The notes beneath the pieces were generated by a model. It searched no databases. It worked only from the letters and a program-made list of their open reading frames with translations, and was not told where the DNA came from. From Candidatus Nanohaloarchaea archaeon (GTDB lineage Archaea; Nanohalarchaeota; Nanosalinia; Nanosalinales; Nanosalinaceae), in contig CP046106.1 of assembly GCA_013343275.1 (NCBI GenBank), positions 434,001-498,000 of the forward strand: a stretch of DNA of 64,000 nt, in the 5' to 3' direction. The translations under genes and the position numbers were made by a program. Each line of letters opens with the position of its first letter. Positions within the stretch are counted from its first letter, which is position 1. Shown here piece by piece: positions 34,062 to 42,786 of the stretch.

Positions 34062-34913
34062 TTAAGAGGATGAAATTGAGAAGTTCTCCTCGGCGTAATC
34101 AAAGCCTTTGGCAAATATAGCTGTTGCAAGGCCTACCAGAGGCTGAAGAGCTATCATCAAGGAGACCAGGACAGGAATAAATATTGCAAAATGCTTGCCC
34201 TGCAGTTGAGCTCTCACCGCATCACTTATCCTGGCCGAGATATCTATCTGACTTCCTCCAGCAGATATCTGACTTGTTAGTTGCTGTGGAACTTCCGAGC
34301 GGGCCTCTATAAATGCAGAGTTGAGTGTCTGGAGCTCCTGCCTGCTGAAATCGTCTTTTGTCTCATTTATTACAAAGCTGCTGGTGTAGAGGATGGTTGC
34401 GTTGGCTGTCTGCCTTACAGTCGCCATCTGTTTGTTTTTCTGTGATGAGACCAGGTTGCTCTGGTTAACTATTCTCTCTCCTGACTGGCCCAGAAACTCT
34501 GCTGTCTGGTTCTGAAGCTGATTCTCGATCTGTGGATTGCTCATGGCGACATAGATCATTGATGCTCCGAGTATAAGGCCGAGGAAGAGAAGAGGCAGGT
34601 GTGTTGAGCCGTAGTACTCTCTAAACCTGTCTCCACCGGCAAACACCGATACGAGAACTGTTCCTATGGCTGCTATAACCGAGCCTACAGCCACAGGGCC
34701 TCCCATAAACACAAATCCTAGTACTGGTAGCGCGGCTAGAGAGGCCTTGTTGAATCCTTCTTTGGATATGTAGGCTGTGAAGCCGAATACCAGTGTAATC
34801 GGGAGCAGAGCTACAAGAGTTACCGGCCTAGAAATATCGATGAAATACGTCATTGAAGCTGCAAGGGCCGATAATGCGAAAACCGTCGCGGCCTCAAGGT
34901 AGGCTCTGTCCAT
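34062..34913 (-). CDS. Multi-pass membrane protein with a large external loop, unknown
   Basis: 283 residues. Five N-terminal hydrophobic helices up to about residue 125 (ending LLFLGLILGASMIYVAM), then about 110 residues with several sequons and Gln/Asn-rich helices (NPQIENQLQNQTAEFLG; TSQISAGGSQIDIS), and a final helix IFIPVLVSLMIALQPLVGLA. The loop is likely outside the cell. No family recognised. Lies between lhr and the E1-like gene on the same strand. Confidence 0.65.
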   Translation of the reverse strand: MDRAYLEAATVFALSALAASMTYFIDISRPVTLVALLPITLVFGFTAYISKEGFNKASLAALPVLGFVFMGGPVAVGSVIAAIGTVLVSVFAGGDRFREYYGSTHLPLLFLGLILGASMIYVAMSNPQIENQLQNQTAEFLGQSGERIVNQSNLVSSQKNKQMATVRQTANATILYTSSFVINETKDDFSRQELQTLNSAFIEARSEVPQQLTSQISAGGSQIDISARISDAVRAQLQGKHFAIFIPVLVSLMIALQPLVGLATAIFAKGFDYAEENFSISSS

Positions 34914-34942
34914 GAACAGTAGAAAATTCTACAGGACGATTT

Positions 34943-35881
34943 TTATAGCCCCAGTATTTCCGATACCAGGGCCTCAGCATGGCCTCTGTCGCGGGCGTTC
35001 AGTATAACTCTTCCATCTTCGAAGACCGTTACTTCTCTTCCATCGATTTCGGCCCGTGTCAAGTATTCATTGTCGGCGATTATATCGCCGAGCTTCTCCA
35101 GTTTTCCTGCATCTGTTTCTGAATCTAAATGTACCTGGTACTTGTTTTCTCCACATACAGCTGTGGTTTTACTCTGGCCGTTGAGTCGTGGAAGACTTTC
35201 CTGGTGGCATACCTTGCATCCATCGCTTTCCACATCCAGACTTTCTCCCTTATGGACAACATCCAGTTTCTCTTCTGTTTCCATGCCTGCAAGGAGTTTG
35301 ACAGCTTTTTCAGCAGATTTAAGACCGGTCTGGCCCGATATCTCTCTCAATACACCGGCTGTTTCACACGTCTCCAGTTTACCCGGGCTTACCTTCTCAA
35401 ATATACAGTTAAAGCATTTTTTGTCGAAGAGCATGGAGTATCCCTGTTCTGCTATTGCTGCAGTGTAGATCCACGGCAAGCCTTCTTTTTGAGAGAACTC
35501 GGAGATCAGCAGTCGTGTCTCCAGGTTGTCGGTTCCGTCAACAATCAGATCGACGTCCTGCAGGATACCTTCTATATTATCTGGTGACAGGCTCTCGACC
35601 CTGGTCTCTACATCTGTAAACCTGGAAAGGTATTCCCGGGCAGCTTCAGCCTTGGGAAGACTCTCCTCACACTGTTCCGGAGTATAGATATTGGAGGAGT
35701 ATACATCATTTGATTCCAGGTAGTCTCTATCAATTATCTTCAGATCTACGCCATGGCGGGCTAGATTCTCTGCTATTACAGATCCTGTTGCTCCTAGACC
35801 TATCACAGCGACAGTAGATTGCTGGAGTACCTTCTTCTCTTCTTCTCCGTAGTTTTGAAGTGCTTCAAATCTTGAGTACAC
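34943..35881 (-). CDS. E1-like adenylyltransferase (ThiF/MoeB/UbaA family)
   Basis: 312 residues. ATP loop VIGLGATGSVIAENLARHG, acidic IIDRDYLE, DGTDNLETR, and the catalytic Cys segment ETCETAGVL. Two CxxC pairs (CFNC and CKVC) bind structural zinc. The final about 70 residues form the archaeal E1 C-terminal domain (VFEDGRVILNAR). Such enzymes adenylate the C-terminal glycine of ubiquitin-like proteins (SAMPs) for protein tagging, tRNA thiolation or cofactor synthesis; no such partner is found nearby. GTG start, leaderless by a TATA-like box near 35907. Confidence 0.87.
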   Translation of the reverse strand: MYSRFEALQNYGEEEKKVLQQSTVAVIGLGATGSVIAENLARHGVDLKIIDRDYLESNDVYSSNIYTPEQCEESLPKAEAAREYLSRFTDVETRVESLSPDNIEGILQDVDLIVDGTDNLETRLLISEFSQKEGLPWIYTAAIAEQGYSMLFDKKCFNCIFEKVSPGKLETCETAGVLREISGQTGLKSAEKAVKLLAGMETEEKLDVVHKGESLDVESDGCKVCHQESLPRLNGQSKTTAVCGENKYQVHLDSETDAGKLEKLGDIIADNEYLTRAEIDGREVTVFEDGRVILNARDRGHAEALVSEILGL

Positions 35882-35932
35882 AGTTCTAGAGTTGCAAAAG
35901 AATTTTTATTAATTCCAGATGCATACCTGAAT

Positions 35933-36763
35933 ATGATTAATACTGGAACTTTAACGCCAAGTCTTTCGGATCTGGGCCTGCCTGCTGTAAGTGTAGGGCC
36001 AGAAGTTGTGATCGCGGCCGCTGCAGTCGTAGTAGCTGGCTGGGCAGTCAACAAGTTTTCCGACTACCTTATCGCAAAGTCTATCAAACGCAGACACGGG
36101 GATAAACATGTTATCAAGACATCTCAGAGGATATCTGCATACGCAATCTACTCGCTGACAGCAGTAGCTCTGCTGGGAGTTTTCGGCGTACCACTAGCCG
36201 CTCTCGGCACAATGGTTGGACTGATTGGTCTTGGACTATCCTTCGCTTTGAAGGACATGATCGCGAACTTTATCTCAGGCCTTCTGATCATGATTAACAG
36301 GCCTTTCAAGATTGGAGATCAGATCGAAGTATCCGGCGAATCCGGCACTGTTAGAGATATCAAGATCCGGGCCTCTGAGATCAAGACATACGACGGCAGG
36401 AAAGTTATCGTACCTAACTCTGTGCTGTACAGCAACACAGTTATCAACAATACGGCCTATGATGAACGCCGTTTCGAAGTTGTTGTAGGTGTAGGTTACG
36501 ACGACGATGTAGAAAGCGCCAAGGAACTCGCAATGGGGACACTGGAAGAAGCCGAAATGACCGAGGACAATCCTGAACCAGAAGTCCTTGTCGATGAGCT
36601 TGGAGGTTCCTCTGTAAACCTCAAGCTTCGTGGCTGGACCAAGCCTTCAAAGGCGAACATGGTGAAGGCCTCTTCAGAGGTTACCCAGCTTGTCAAGGAC
36701 AAGTACGACGATGCAGGAATTGATATCCCTTACCCGATCAGAACTATTTACATGGAGGAATAA
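35933..36763 (+). CDS. mscS: MscS-type mechanosensitive channel
   Basis: 276 residues, three membrane segments. The pore helix is GTMVGLIGLGLSFALKD, followed by the beta domain motif NRPFKIGDQIEVSG and GTVRDIKIRASEIKTYDGR, then VPNSVLYSNTVINN. The cytoplasmic alpha/beta domain is complete to the end (YPIRTIYM). It releases solutes on osmotic downshock, fitting a halophile. Divergent from the E1-like gene. Confidence 0.93.
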   Translation: MINTGTLTPSLSDLGLPAVSVGPEVVIAAAAVVVAGWAVNKFSDYLIAKSIKRRHGDKHVIKTSQRISAYAIYSLTAVALLGVFGVPLAALGTMVGLIGLGLSFALKDMIANFISGLLIMINRPFKIGDQIEVSGESGTVRDIKIRASEIKTYDGRKVIVPNSVLYSNTVINNTAYDERRFEVVVGVGYDDDVESAKELAMGTLEEAEMTEDNPEPEVLVDELGGSSVNLKLRGWTKPSKANMVKASSEVTQLVKDKYDDAGIDIPYPIRTIYMEE

Positions 36764-36767
36764 GGGC

Positions 36768-36817
36768 CTCCCTTTTTCCCTTTCCTTTTCTCGCTTTTTT
36801 CTTCACCGTTTTCTTCT
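36768..36817 (+). terminator. Pyrimidine tract terminator after mscS
   Basis: About 50 bases of C/T with several T4-T6 runs (CCCTTTTTCCCTTTCCTTTT and further), directly after the mscS stop. The thioredoxin promoter (CTTAAGAA at 36816-36823) begins at its end. Confidence 0.5.
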
Positions 36818-36843
36818 TAAGAATGGAACTCGCTGTTTGTGGT

Positions 36844-37155
36844 ATGCCAACAGATATCGACCCTGAAAAGATGGAAGATATTAAAAACAGCGAAGAGACC
36901 TGGATAATCGACTTCTGGGCCGACTGGTGCCAGCCGTGCAAAATGCTAGCTCCTCACTTTGAAGAGGCCTCTGAAGAACTTGACGATGTTAAATTCGGGA
37001 AAGTTGACATGGAAGAGCATCAGGATATTGGTACCGAGATGGGTGTCCGGGCCCTGCCTACACTGATCATCATGAAAGACGACGAGGAGATCGCAAGAAA
37101 GTCCGGTGCAATGAACAAGGCCGACCTGATGGACTGGATCAACTCGAACCTATAA
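36844..37155 (+). CDS. trxA: Thioredoxin
   Basis: 103 residues from the chosen start. Thioredoxin fold with DFWADWCQPCKMLAPHF (active site CQPC, C29 and C32; the usual sequence is CGPC) and cis-Pro in VRALPTLIIMKD. The frame also has an ATG at 36823, seven residues earlier, but CTTAAGAA at 36816-36823 is centred about 26 nt before 36844, favouring a leaderless start there. Gln in place of Gly in the active site should shift redox potential. Ends overlap the convergent AK6 gene by 6 nt. Confidence 0.88.
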   Translation: MPTDIDPEKMEDIKNSEETWIIDFWADWCQPCKMLAPHFEEASEELDDVKFGKVDMEEHQDIGTEMGVRALPTLIIMKDDEEIARKSGAMNKADLMDWINSNL

Positions 37156-37650
37156 CCAGCTGCTCCAGTCAACCTGGCCGTACTCACTTTCCAGTTCAGG
37201 CCATTCATCAATTTTCTCTTCTATTTCATCTACCACTTCCTCCACCGAAAGATCTGTTGTATCTATTTCCACAACTATATCCTGATTTTCTACGGCCTGC
37301 GACAGTACTATATCTAGGGCCTCGGATTCAAGGTTCTCCCTGACTTTTGTCTCAGAGTACTCTCTTTCCTCGAGTCTCTCGTCAAGGACCTCCGGGTCAC
37401 AGCGCAGTACGAAACAGATGTCTGCCGGATAGTAGTGTGAGAGATGGCCCTCAATCACGACTTCGTCGTATTTCTCTACTTCTTCCTCCAAGGCCTGTAT
37501 CATTGCATCTATATCTACCTCGAACTCTTCTTTCTGCTCGCCGAGGCCTCTTTCTTTGACGAATTCTGTCAGATGTATTACCGGGAGATCCAGGGCCTCT
37601 GAAATGGTTGTTTTGCCTGTTCCAGGGGTTCCTGTAACTGTTATTATCAC
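37150..37650 (-). CDS. Adenylate kinase AK6/Fap7-type NTPase
   Basis: 166 residues. P-loop GTPGTGKTT near the start, VIEGHLSHYYPADICFVLRC (family signature), lid YSETKVRENLESEALDIVL and C-terminal motif YGQVDWSSWL. Fap7 helps cleave or mature 18S/16S rRNA in the small subunit, binding uS11; archaeal members act likewise. Start ATG is at 37650; the divergent rfcS promoter lies just beyond. Confidence 0.92.
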   Translation of the reverse strand: MIITVTGTPGTGKTTISEALDLPVIHLTEFVKERGLGEQKEEFEVDIDAMIQALEEEVEKYDEVVIEGHLSHYYPADICFVLRCDPEVLDERLEEREYSETKVRENLESEALDIVLSQAVENQDIVVEIDTTDLSVEEVVDEIEEKIDEWPELESEYGQVDWSSWL

Positions 37651-37719
37651 ATCGAATTCTTTCTCGGCGTAGACATAAAAGTTTGAATTACTCCTGTGTA
37701 CTCAAGGAGGAGTTTATTT

Positions 37720-38670
37720 TTGATAAGCATCTGGACGGAAAAGTACAGGCCTGACAGCCTTGACGAGGTTGTTGGACAGGAAGATATAGTTGACAGACTG
37801 AGCGCTTTCGTAGAGGAAGACTCAGTACCACACATCCTGTTCGCAGGGCCTGCAGGAACAGGCAAAACCACTTCCGCAATCGCCATGGCCAAAGATCTGT
37901 ACGGCGACGAATGGAAGCAAAACTTTATGGAAACCAACGCCTCCGACGAGAGAGGAATCGATGTAGTAAGAGAGAAGATCAAGGACTTCGCCCGAACCAA
38001 GCCTATTAATGCAGAATACAAGATAATTTTCCTTGACGAGGCTGACGCACTTACTTCAGATGCACAACAGGCCTTGAGACGTACAATGGAGCAGTTCTCC
38101 GATAACTGCCGGTTCATCCTCTCATGCAACTACTCATCCAAGATCATCGATCCAATCCAGTCCCGATGCGCAGTTTTCCGATTTAACCGTCTGGAGCAGG
38201 AGAAAGTTGAGGACTACATCGAGAGGCTGGGTAAAGAGGAAGGATTCAAGATCTCCCAGGATGCAATCGATGCAATAATGCGTGTATCGGACGGCGATCT
38301 ACGGCGTGTAACCAATATACTACAGACAGCCTCAATTCAAAACGATGAGATCGAGGAGGAAGATATCTACGCAGTAGCCGCATCTTTAAGGCCTGACGAA
38401 ATCAGAGAGATACTTGACAAGGCCCTGGACGGTGACTTTATCGATGCCCGTGAGGATCTGGCTGAGATCATGATCAACAGAGGCCTTGACGGCCAGGACG
38501 TGATCAACTCGATTCACAGAGAGGTTTTCGACCTGGATATCAGTGATGACGCAAAACTGGAGATCGTCGAACAGCTCGGTGAGTTCGAGTTCAGAATTGC
38601 CGAAGGAGGAAGTAGCGACATCCAGATAGAGTCCCTACTGGCCAAGATCGGAAACCTGGAGAACAACTAG
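37720..38670 (+). CDS. rfcS: Replication factor C small subunit
   Basis: AAA+ clamp loader subunit that loads PCNA with RfcL. Walker A GPAGTGKTTSA, Walker B FLDEADAL, arginine finger segment QSRCAVFRF, box II YRPDSLDEVVGQ. The frame is open from a GTG at 37696, but homologues begin at IWTEKYRP; a TTG at 37720 lies 9 nt after AGGAGG (37705-37710), so the TTG start is chosen (316 residues). ACATAAAAG at 37672-37680 would start the mRNA near 37703, giving a leader with this binding site. Confidence 0.95.
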   Translation: MISIWTEKYRPDSLDEVVGQEDIVDRLSAFVEEDSVPHILFAGPAGTGKTTSAIAMAKDLYGDEWKQNFMETNASDERGIDVVREKIKDFARTKPINAEYKIIFLDEADALTSDAQQALRRTMEQFSDNCRFILSCNYSSKIIDPIQSRCAVFRFNRLEQEKVEDYIERLGKEEGFKISQDAIDAIMRVSDGDLRRVTNILQTASIQNDEIEEEDIYAVAASLRPDEIREILDKALDGDFIDAREDLAEIMINRGLDGQDVINSIHREVFDLDISDDAKLEIVEQLGEFEFRIAEGGSSDIQIESLLAKIGNLENN

Positions 38671-38709
38671 AAAATGATTTATTTTACTCAAAACCTGGAA
38701 GGCCTTCGA

Positions 38710-38730
38710 AAGCTATTCTCTGAATAGCTT
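38710..38730. terminator. Perfect hairpin between rfcS and rfcL
   Basis: AAGCTATTC-TCT-GAATAGCTT, a 9-bp stem with a 3-nt loop, midway in the 84-nt gap. It may end or process the rfcS mRNA or set the rfcS:rfcL ratio. Confidence 0.45.
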
Positions 38731-38754
38731 CTTGGGCTATCGTACCGTAACACG

Positions 38755-39939
38755 ATGTGGGTAGAAAAATACAGGCCTGAAAGTCTTTCGGAATACCGTG
38801 GAGCATCCAGTCAGAAGGAGGAGCTCCAGGAATGGATCAAAGACTGGGAGAGGGGCGATAAACCTGTTCTCCTGCATGGTCAGGCCGGTACCGGGAAGAC
38901 CTCTCTCGTCGAGGCCCTTGCAAATGATATCGGATACGAGCTTGTTGAGACTAATGCTTCCGACGTAAGAACTAAATCAAAGCTGAAGGAGGAGTTAAAG
39001 GAGGCAACCAGACAGGCCTCGTTTTTCGGCGGTAAGAAGCTGATTCTGGTCGATGAAGTAGATGGCATGGGTACCGGTGATAGAGGTGGTACTGCCGAGC
39101 TGAAGAGAATAGTAGAGGAATCGCGTTTCCCCGTAGTTATGACTGCTAACGATGCCTATGACAACAGTATCCGCAGTCTGCGGAACATGGCCAAGACTGT
39201 AAAACTGGACTCCGTCCATACTAACTCTATCGCAGCACATCTGAAAGAGATACTTGAAGAGGAAGGTATAGAGTATGAAGACGGTGTTCCGAAAAGGATC
39301 GCTCGTCAGGCCGGCGGTCAGATGCGTTCAGCGATCAATGATCTGGAAGCAGTGGCTATGGGCAAGAAAAAGATTACTGCAGATGATCTGGATGTTATTG
39401 CCAGTCGTGATAACCGTCAGGAGATCTTCGATTCTTTGAAGATTATTTTCAAGACTATGAACCCGGATAATGCCCGTCAGGCTACGGAGAACCTGGATGA
39501 GGACGCTGAAACGTTTATGCAGTGGATCCGGGAGAATATTCCACGTGAGTACAAAAGGCCTGCGGATATTGCAGAGGCCTACGATAATATTTCGAAGGCT
39601 GATGTGTTCAATGGCCGTATTATGCGAGATCAGAACTGGAAGCTGCTGAAGTATGTGTACAGTTTCTCGACTGTTGGTGTCGCATTGAGTAAGGAGGAGA
39701 AGTACAGTGGATGGACGAAGTACCAGTATCCTTCGAAGATCAAGAAAATGGGTCAGTCACGGGCCTCACGTAACAAGCTGGAGAGTATTTCATCCAAGCT
39801 AGGGGAGAAACTACATATCTCAGGTAACGACGCTGTCCGTGAGATGCCTTTTATCTCTCAGATGATTGATGCAAGGCCTGAAGTTATTGAAGAACTGGAG
39901 CTGGAAGAAGATGAAGTTGAGTTTATAGAGGAGTTCTAG
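38755..39939 (+). CDS. rfcL: Replication factor C large subunit
   Basis: 394 residues. AAA+ module: WVEKYRPESLSEYRG, Walker A GQAGTGKTSL, Walker B LVDEVDGM, ETNASDVRTK. The collar region follows (IFKTMNPDNARQATE; WTKYQYPSKIKKMGQ). The protein ends EDEVEFIEEF without a recognisable PCNA-interacting Qxx(I/L)xxFF motif and is shorter than the 470-500 residues common in Euryarchaeota. Pairs with rfcS immediately upstream. Its stop overlaps that of the convergent pilin-like gene by 4 nt. Confidence 0.93.
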   Translation: MWVEKYRPESLSEYRGASSQKEELQEWIKDWERGDKPVLLHGQAGTGKTSLVEALANDIGYELVETNASDVRTKSKLKEELKEATRQASFFGGKKLILVDEVDGMGTGDRGGTAELKRIVEESRFPVVMTANDAYDNSIRSLRNMAKTVKLDSVHTNSIAAHLKEILEEEGIEYEDGVPKRIARQAGGQMRSAINDLEAVAMGKKKITADDLDVIASRDNRQEIFDSLKIIFKTMNPDNARQATENLDEDAETFMQWIRENIPREYKRPADIAEAYDNISKADVFNGRIMRDQNWKLLKYVYSFSTVGVALSKEEKYSGWTKYQYPSKIKKMGQSRASRNKLESISSKLGEKLHISGNDAVREMPFISQMIDARPEVIEELELEEDEVEFIEEF

Positions 39940-40268
39940 TTGACAGGCACACAGGTCAGTCTTATCTCAGCGCGTGGATTGCGCAGTGTTACGTTGAAGC
40001 AGTCAGTGCTGCTATCTCTGTTCCAGTAAACTGATGAGGCACTGTACCTACTTATGCTGTTCACCATCTTATTGAAGTTCCGTATATCCTTTGGACTTCC
40101 CTGATCTACCTGTAGTGCCTCGTCTTGAATCATGTTTACGTAGTAGGCTTCTGTATCGGGACTGTATCTCTGGTTCTGTACCTGAGTCATGGCGGCTGCG
40201 GTCGCCATCACAATCAAACTGATTATTACTGCAGAGATTATCATAAACTGTCCTTTGCTTCTACTCAT
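39936..40268 (-). CDS. Class III prepilin-like protein
   Basis: 110 residues. N-terminus SRSKGQFMIISAVIISLIVM: basic, KGQ cleavage site and a hydrophobic helix, the class III signal of archaeal pilins and pseudopilins. The remainder is polar, with two Cys (DCFNVTL; LTCVPV) able to form a disulfide. Last gene of the pilus locus; its start overlaps the adhesin gene stop by 8 nt. Likely a minor pilin. Confidence 0.72.
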   Translation of the reverse strand: MSRSKGQFMIISAVIISLIVMATAAAMTQVQNQRYSPDTEAYYVNMIQDEALQVDQGSPKDIRNFNKMVNSISRYSASSVYWNRDSSTDCFNVTLRNPRAEIRLTCVPVN

Positions 40269-42786
40269 TTGACCACCTCAGATCAAGCCGGTAAGGCATA
40301 AACACTTCCTCACTAACACTTCCCACGATCTCGGTTGAGAACCGCGGCTGGTTCTGCTGCTCGAAAGAAAGCTGATCTCCTCTCAACCAGTACAGCGTAG
40401 AGGCCAGCACCTTTACATCTGACTGCTCGTAACTCTGCTCGTACGCCGCTCTTGCCAGTCTCTGACCTTCAAAACCTTCAAAATTGGTTCTGTAATTGAT
40501 CAGTTCTATCTCGTCCGATCCTGCAAAGACAAACTCCGCACATAGCCTGCCGTCGTCACAACCTGTTTCATTGTTGAAGGCAACCCTGTAACGCCGGTTA
40601 GCTATAATAACTCTTTCTCCCTGCAGGAACGGGCCTTCACCCTCATCGCCGTAATTACCGTTGTCATTGAAGTCGACATTCAGGGCCCGTATATCAGTTC
40701 CATCGCTTGAACCTAGATAAGTGTTAAGCACGCTATATGTTGCACCATTCGGGAATGTGAAAGTATCCATCGTATACTCTGACCCTGAAGGCGCACCGGG
40801 CGGCGGCGATGTAGGTGACATACTCCAGGAGGAGGCATTCCAGTCATCCGAGTTGTACCTGTGGTTGATGGCATAGAAAAAGTTGTTATCCGAGGTCACA
40901 GTCTCAGCGCCTCCAGACTTCACCCAACCTCCAGGAACCAGAGAGACATCACGCTGATCTCCGTTAAGCCCCTGGAAGTATGAGTCAGCCTCATCAGAAA
41001 CCGTAGTGGTGAAACCTCCAACCAGGTTAGCGAGATCCACAAGGCCTGCCGTTACCTGAATCGAGCCAGACGAGGCCGTACCGCTACCGCTTCCACCACT
41101 GATCTGTATATTGAAGTTAGTATTACCTGATCCACTTCTCACGAATATACGGCCTCCTGCACCACCACCGGCAGAGGAACTTGCATCCCCTCCATTCGCC
41201 GATAAAGTGCCAGATCCGGAGACCTGATGGGACTCTACTCTAATGCTGCCTCCTGAGCCGCCACCGCTGTCCGCAGTTCCATCCTCACCGTCCATAACTA
41301 TAGAGCCTGAGAGCGCGAATTCTTCGCTCTGTATCCATACAGAACCTCCACCAGATCCGCCAGCAGCATTGTCATCTGTATCGTATCCTCCAGCAGATCC
41401 AGGGCGTTTGGCCTCGAAGGAAGAACCGTATTCGCTGCCTCCTGCAGCGGCTCCAGAACCTCCAGGCCCACCGTATCCTCCGCCACCGGCTGCAGTTGCA
41501 GATCCACCTGCTCCTGGGCCGTAAGCAGTAGAGCCACTGCTTCCATATCCTGCCCCCGTTCCTACGAGAGATCCGTCAATATTGACCTCTCCTTCTACCA
41601 CAATCTTTGGTGCATACTTGCTGTAAAGTACGTTTTCACATGTGCCACTAGGAGAGTTCTTGCATACTGAAAGATTGTTCTCGACATAGGCCGTGGCCCC
41701 TGATTCAATTGTCAGGCTGTTCAGGAAATGCCTGCCCGGGCCGAATGTGCAACCGGAGTTGGATGAGTCTATGATCACATCTCCGGTATGGGGACAGGTG
41801 GTGGATTTGCTTCCCTGGCTCATACCTACCCATTCCAGGCCAAGGTCCTGAATGAAGTCATTACTGTTGGTAGTGGATTTATCCAAATTCATCAAGAGAA
41901 GAACTGAGCCTGTTTTCATGAAGTCCTCCACCTTCTGCCGGTTGGCCTGAATACTGGAAAGAGCTGCCTCATCTCTGAAAACCAGTATCTCGTACTTTGA
42001 CAGGTTTGCACGTCCAAGATCAAATGTGCTTACAGAGGTCCTGGTGTTTATGCCATTGACCTCTCTGGAAAGCATTTTCTTCATTTTAACAGGTTGATCA
42101 GCTTTGAAGAGCGATACACTGCTCGAATCTATCTCCTTGATATCATAGTAAGTATCAGGGTTGTCATCTGTCATATTACCCCAGAGGAAAAAGTTATCGA
42201 TATAGTAAGGGCCTTCACTGTTAGTGAACTGGCACTGAGTCTTGTTATCTACCCAGACGGTATCATAATCAGTCTCGGAATTGAAACCTCCAGAAACTCT
42301 TGGATCGGTATCCCCCACATAGAGCACCACGTTGTGCCGTGATTGACGGGAGGCAGCAGGATCTGTCTGCCGGAGCGGTACTCCTGGCTGCACTTCCTCT
42401 TCTAACTCTGTCAGATCACCGCTGCAGTCTGTGATTCCCTGGAGGCCCTGATTCGGGTACTGTCTCTTCGGCAGAACATTGTATCCTACAGAGGTCTCAA
42501 GTATAGGCAGATTTGAAACCGTCCCCGATACATGCATATTACGGCCTGATATCGTTGTTATAGCGGTTTTAAGAGACCCTATTTCGGCGTTCTTCATGAA
42601 GTGAGTTATGTGGCCGGTTTTCTTGAGCGTATAGCTGATATCCTGGGCTGCGACCTCCTGCTGGAAATTGCTCCAGTTCTGATTGTCAGGGATATCAAAG
42701 CTTCCGGCTGCAAATGCAAGAAGTATGAATATAGATACCATTAGTTCTATTGCGTATCCTGCGCCTTTCCTGTTCACCAGGCCCAC
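40261..42786 (-). CDS. Large Gly-rich adhesin with prepilin-type N-terminus
   Basis: 841 residues. N-terminus NRKGAGYAIELMVSIFILLA is a class III-like signal. Residues about 30-330 hold a beta/alpha domain with a PGRHFLNSLTIESGATAYVE strand ladder just beyond, then about 160 residues of Gly/Ser/Ala repeats (GGSGGGSVWI, GSGGSIRV, GGGAGGRIFV alternating with GSGTLSANGG), a pattern of right-handed beta-helix surface proteins. The end is a separate domain with Cys pairs (GCDDGRLC). Probably displayed at a pilus tip or on the cell surface. Overlaps both neighbours. Confidence 0.72.
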   Translation of the reverse strand: MGLVNRKGAGYAIELMVSIFILLAFAAGSFDIPDNQNWSNFQQEVAAQDISYTLKKTGHITHFMKNAEIGSLKTAITTISGRNMHVSGTVSNLPILETSVGYNVLPKRQYPNQGLQGITDCSGDLTELEEEVQPGVPLRQTDPAASRQSRHNVVLYVGDTDPRVSGGFNSETDYDTVWVDNKTQCQFTNSEGPYYIDNFFLWGNMTDDNPDTYYDIKEIDSSSVSLFKADQPVKMKKMLSREVNGINTRTSVSTFDLGRANLSKYEILVFRDEAALSSIQANRQKVEDFMKTGSVLLLMNLDKSTTNSNDFIQDLGLEWVGMSQGSKSTTCPHTGDVIIDSSNSGCTFGPGRHFLNSLTIESGATAYVENNLSVCKNSPSGTCENVLYSKYAPKIVVEGEVNIDGSLVGTGAGYGSSGSTAYGPGAGGSATAAGGGGYGGPGGSGAAAGGSEYGSSFEAKRPGSAGGYDTDDNAAGGSGGGSVWIQSEEFALSGSIVMDGEDGTADSGGGSGGSIRVESHQVSGSGTLSANGGDASSSAGGGAGGRIFVRSGSGNTNFNIQISGGSGSGTASSGSIQVTAGLVDLANLVGGFTTTVSDEADSYFQGLNGDQRDVSLVPGGWVKSGGAETVTSDNNFFYAINHRYNSDDWNASSWSMSPTSPPPGAPSGSEYTMDTFTFPNGATYSVLNTYLGSSDGTDIRALNVDFNDNGNYGDEGEGPFLQGERVIIANRRYRVAFNNETGCDDGRLCAEFVFAGSDEIELINYRTNFEGFEGQRLARAAYEQSYEQSDVKVLASTLYWLRGDQLSFEQQNQPRFSTEIVGSVSEEVFMPYRLDLRWSNE

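Noticed and set aside
41040-41560. Gly-rich stretch of the adhesin as a DNA satellite
   Set aside because: Repetition is at protein level only; the nucleotide units are not alike enough.
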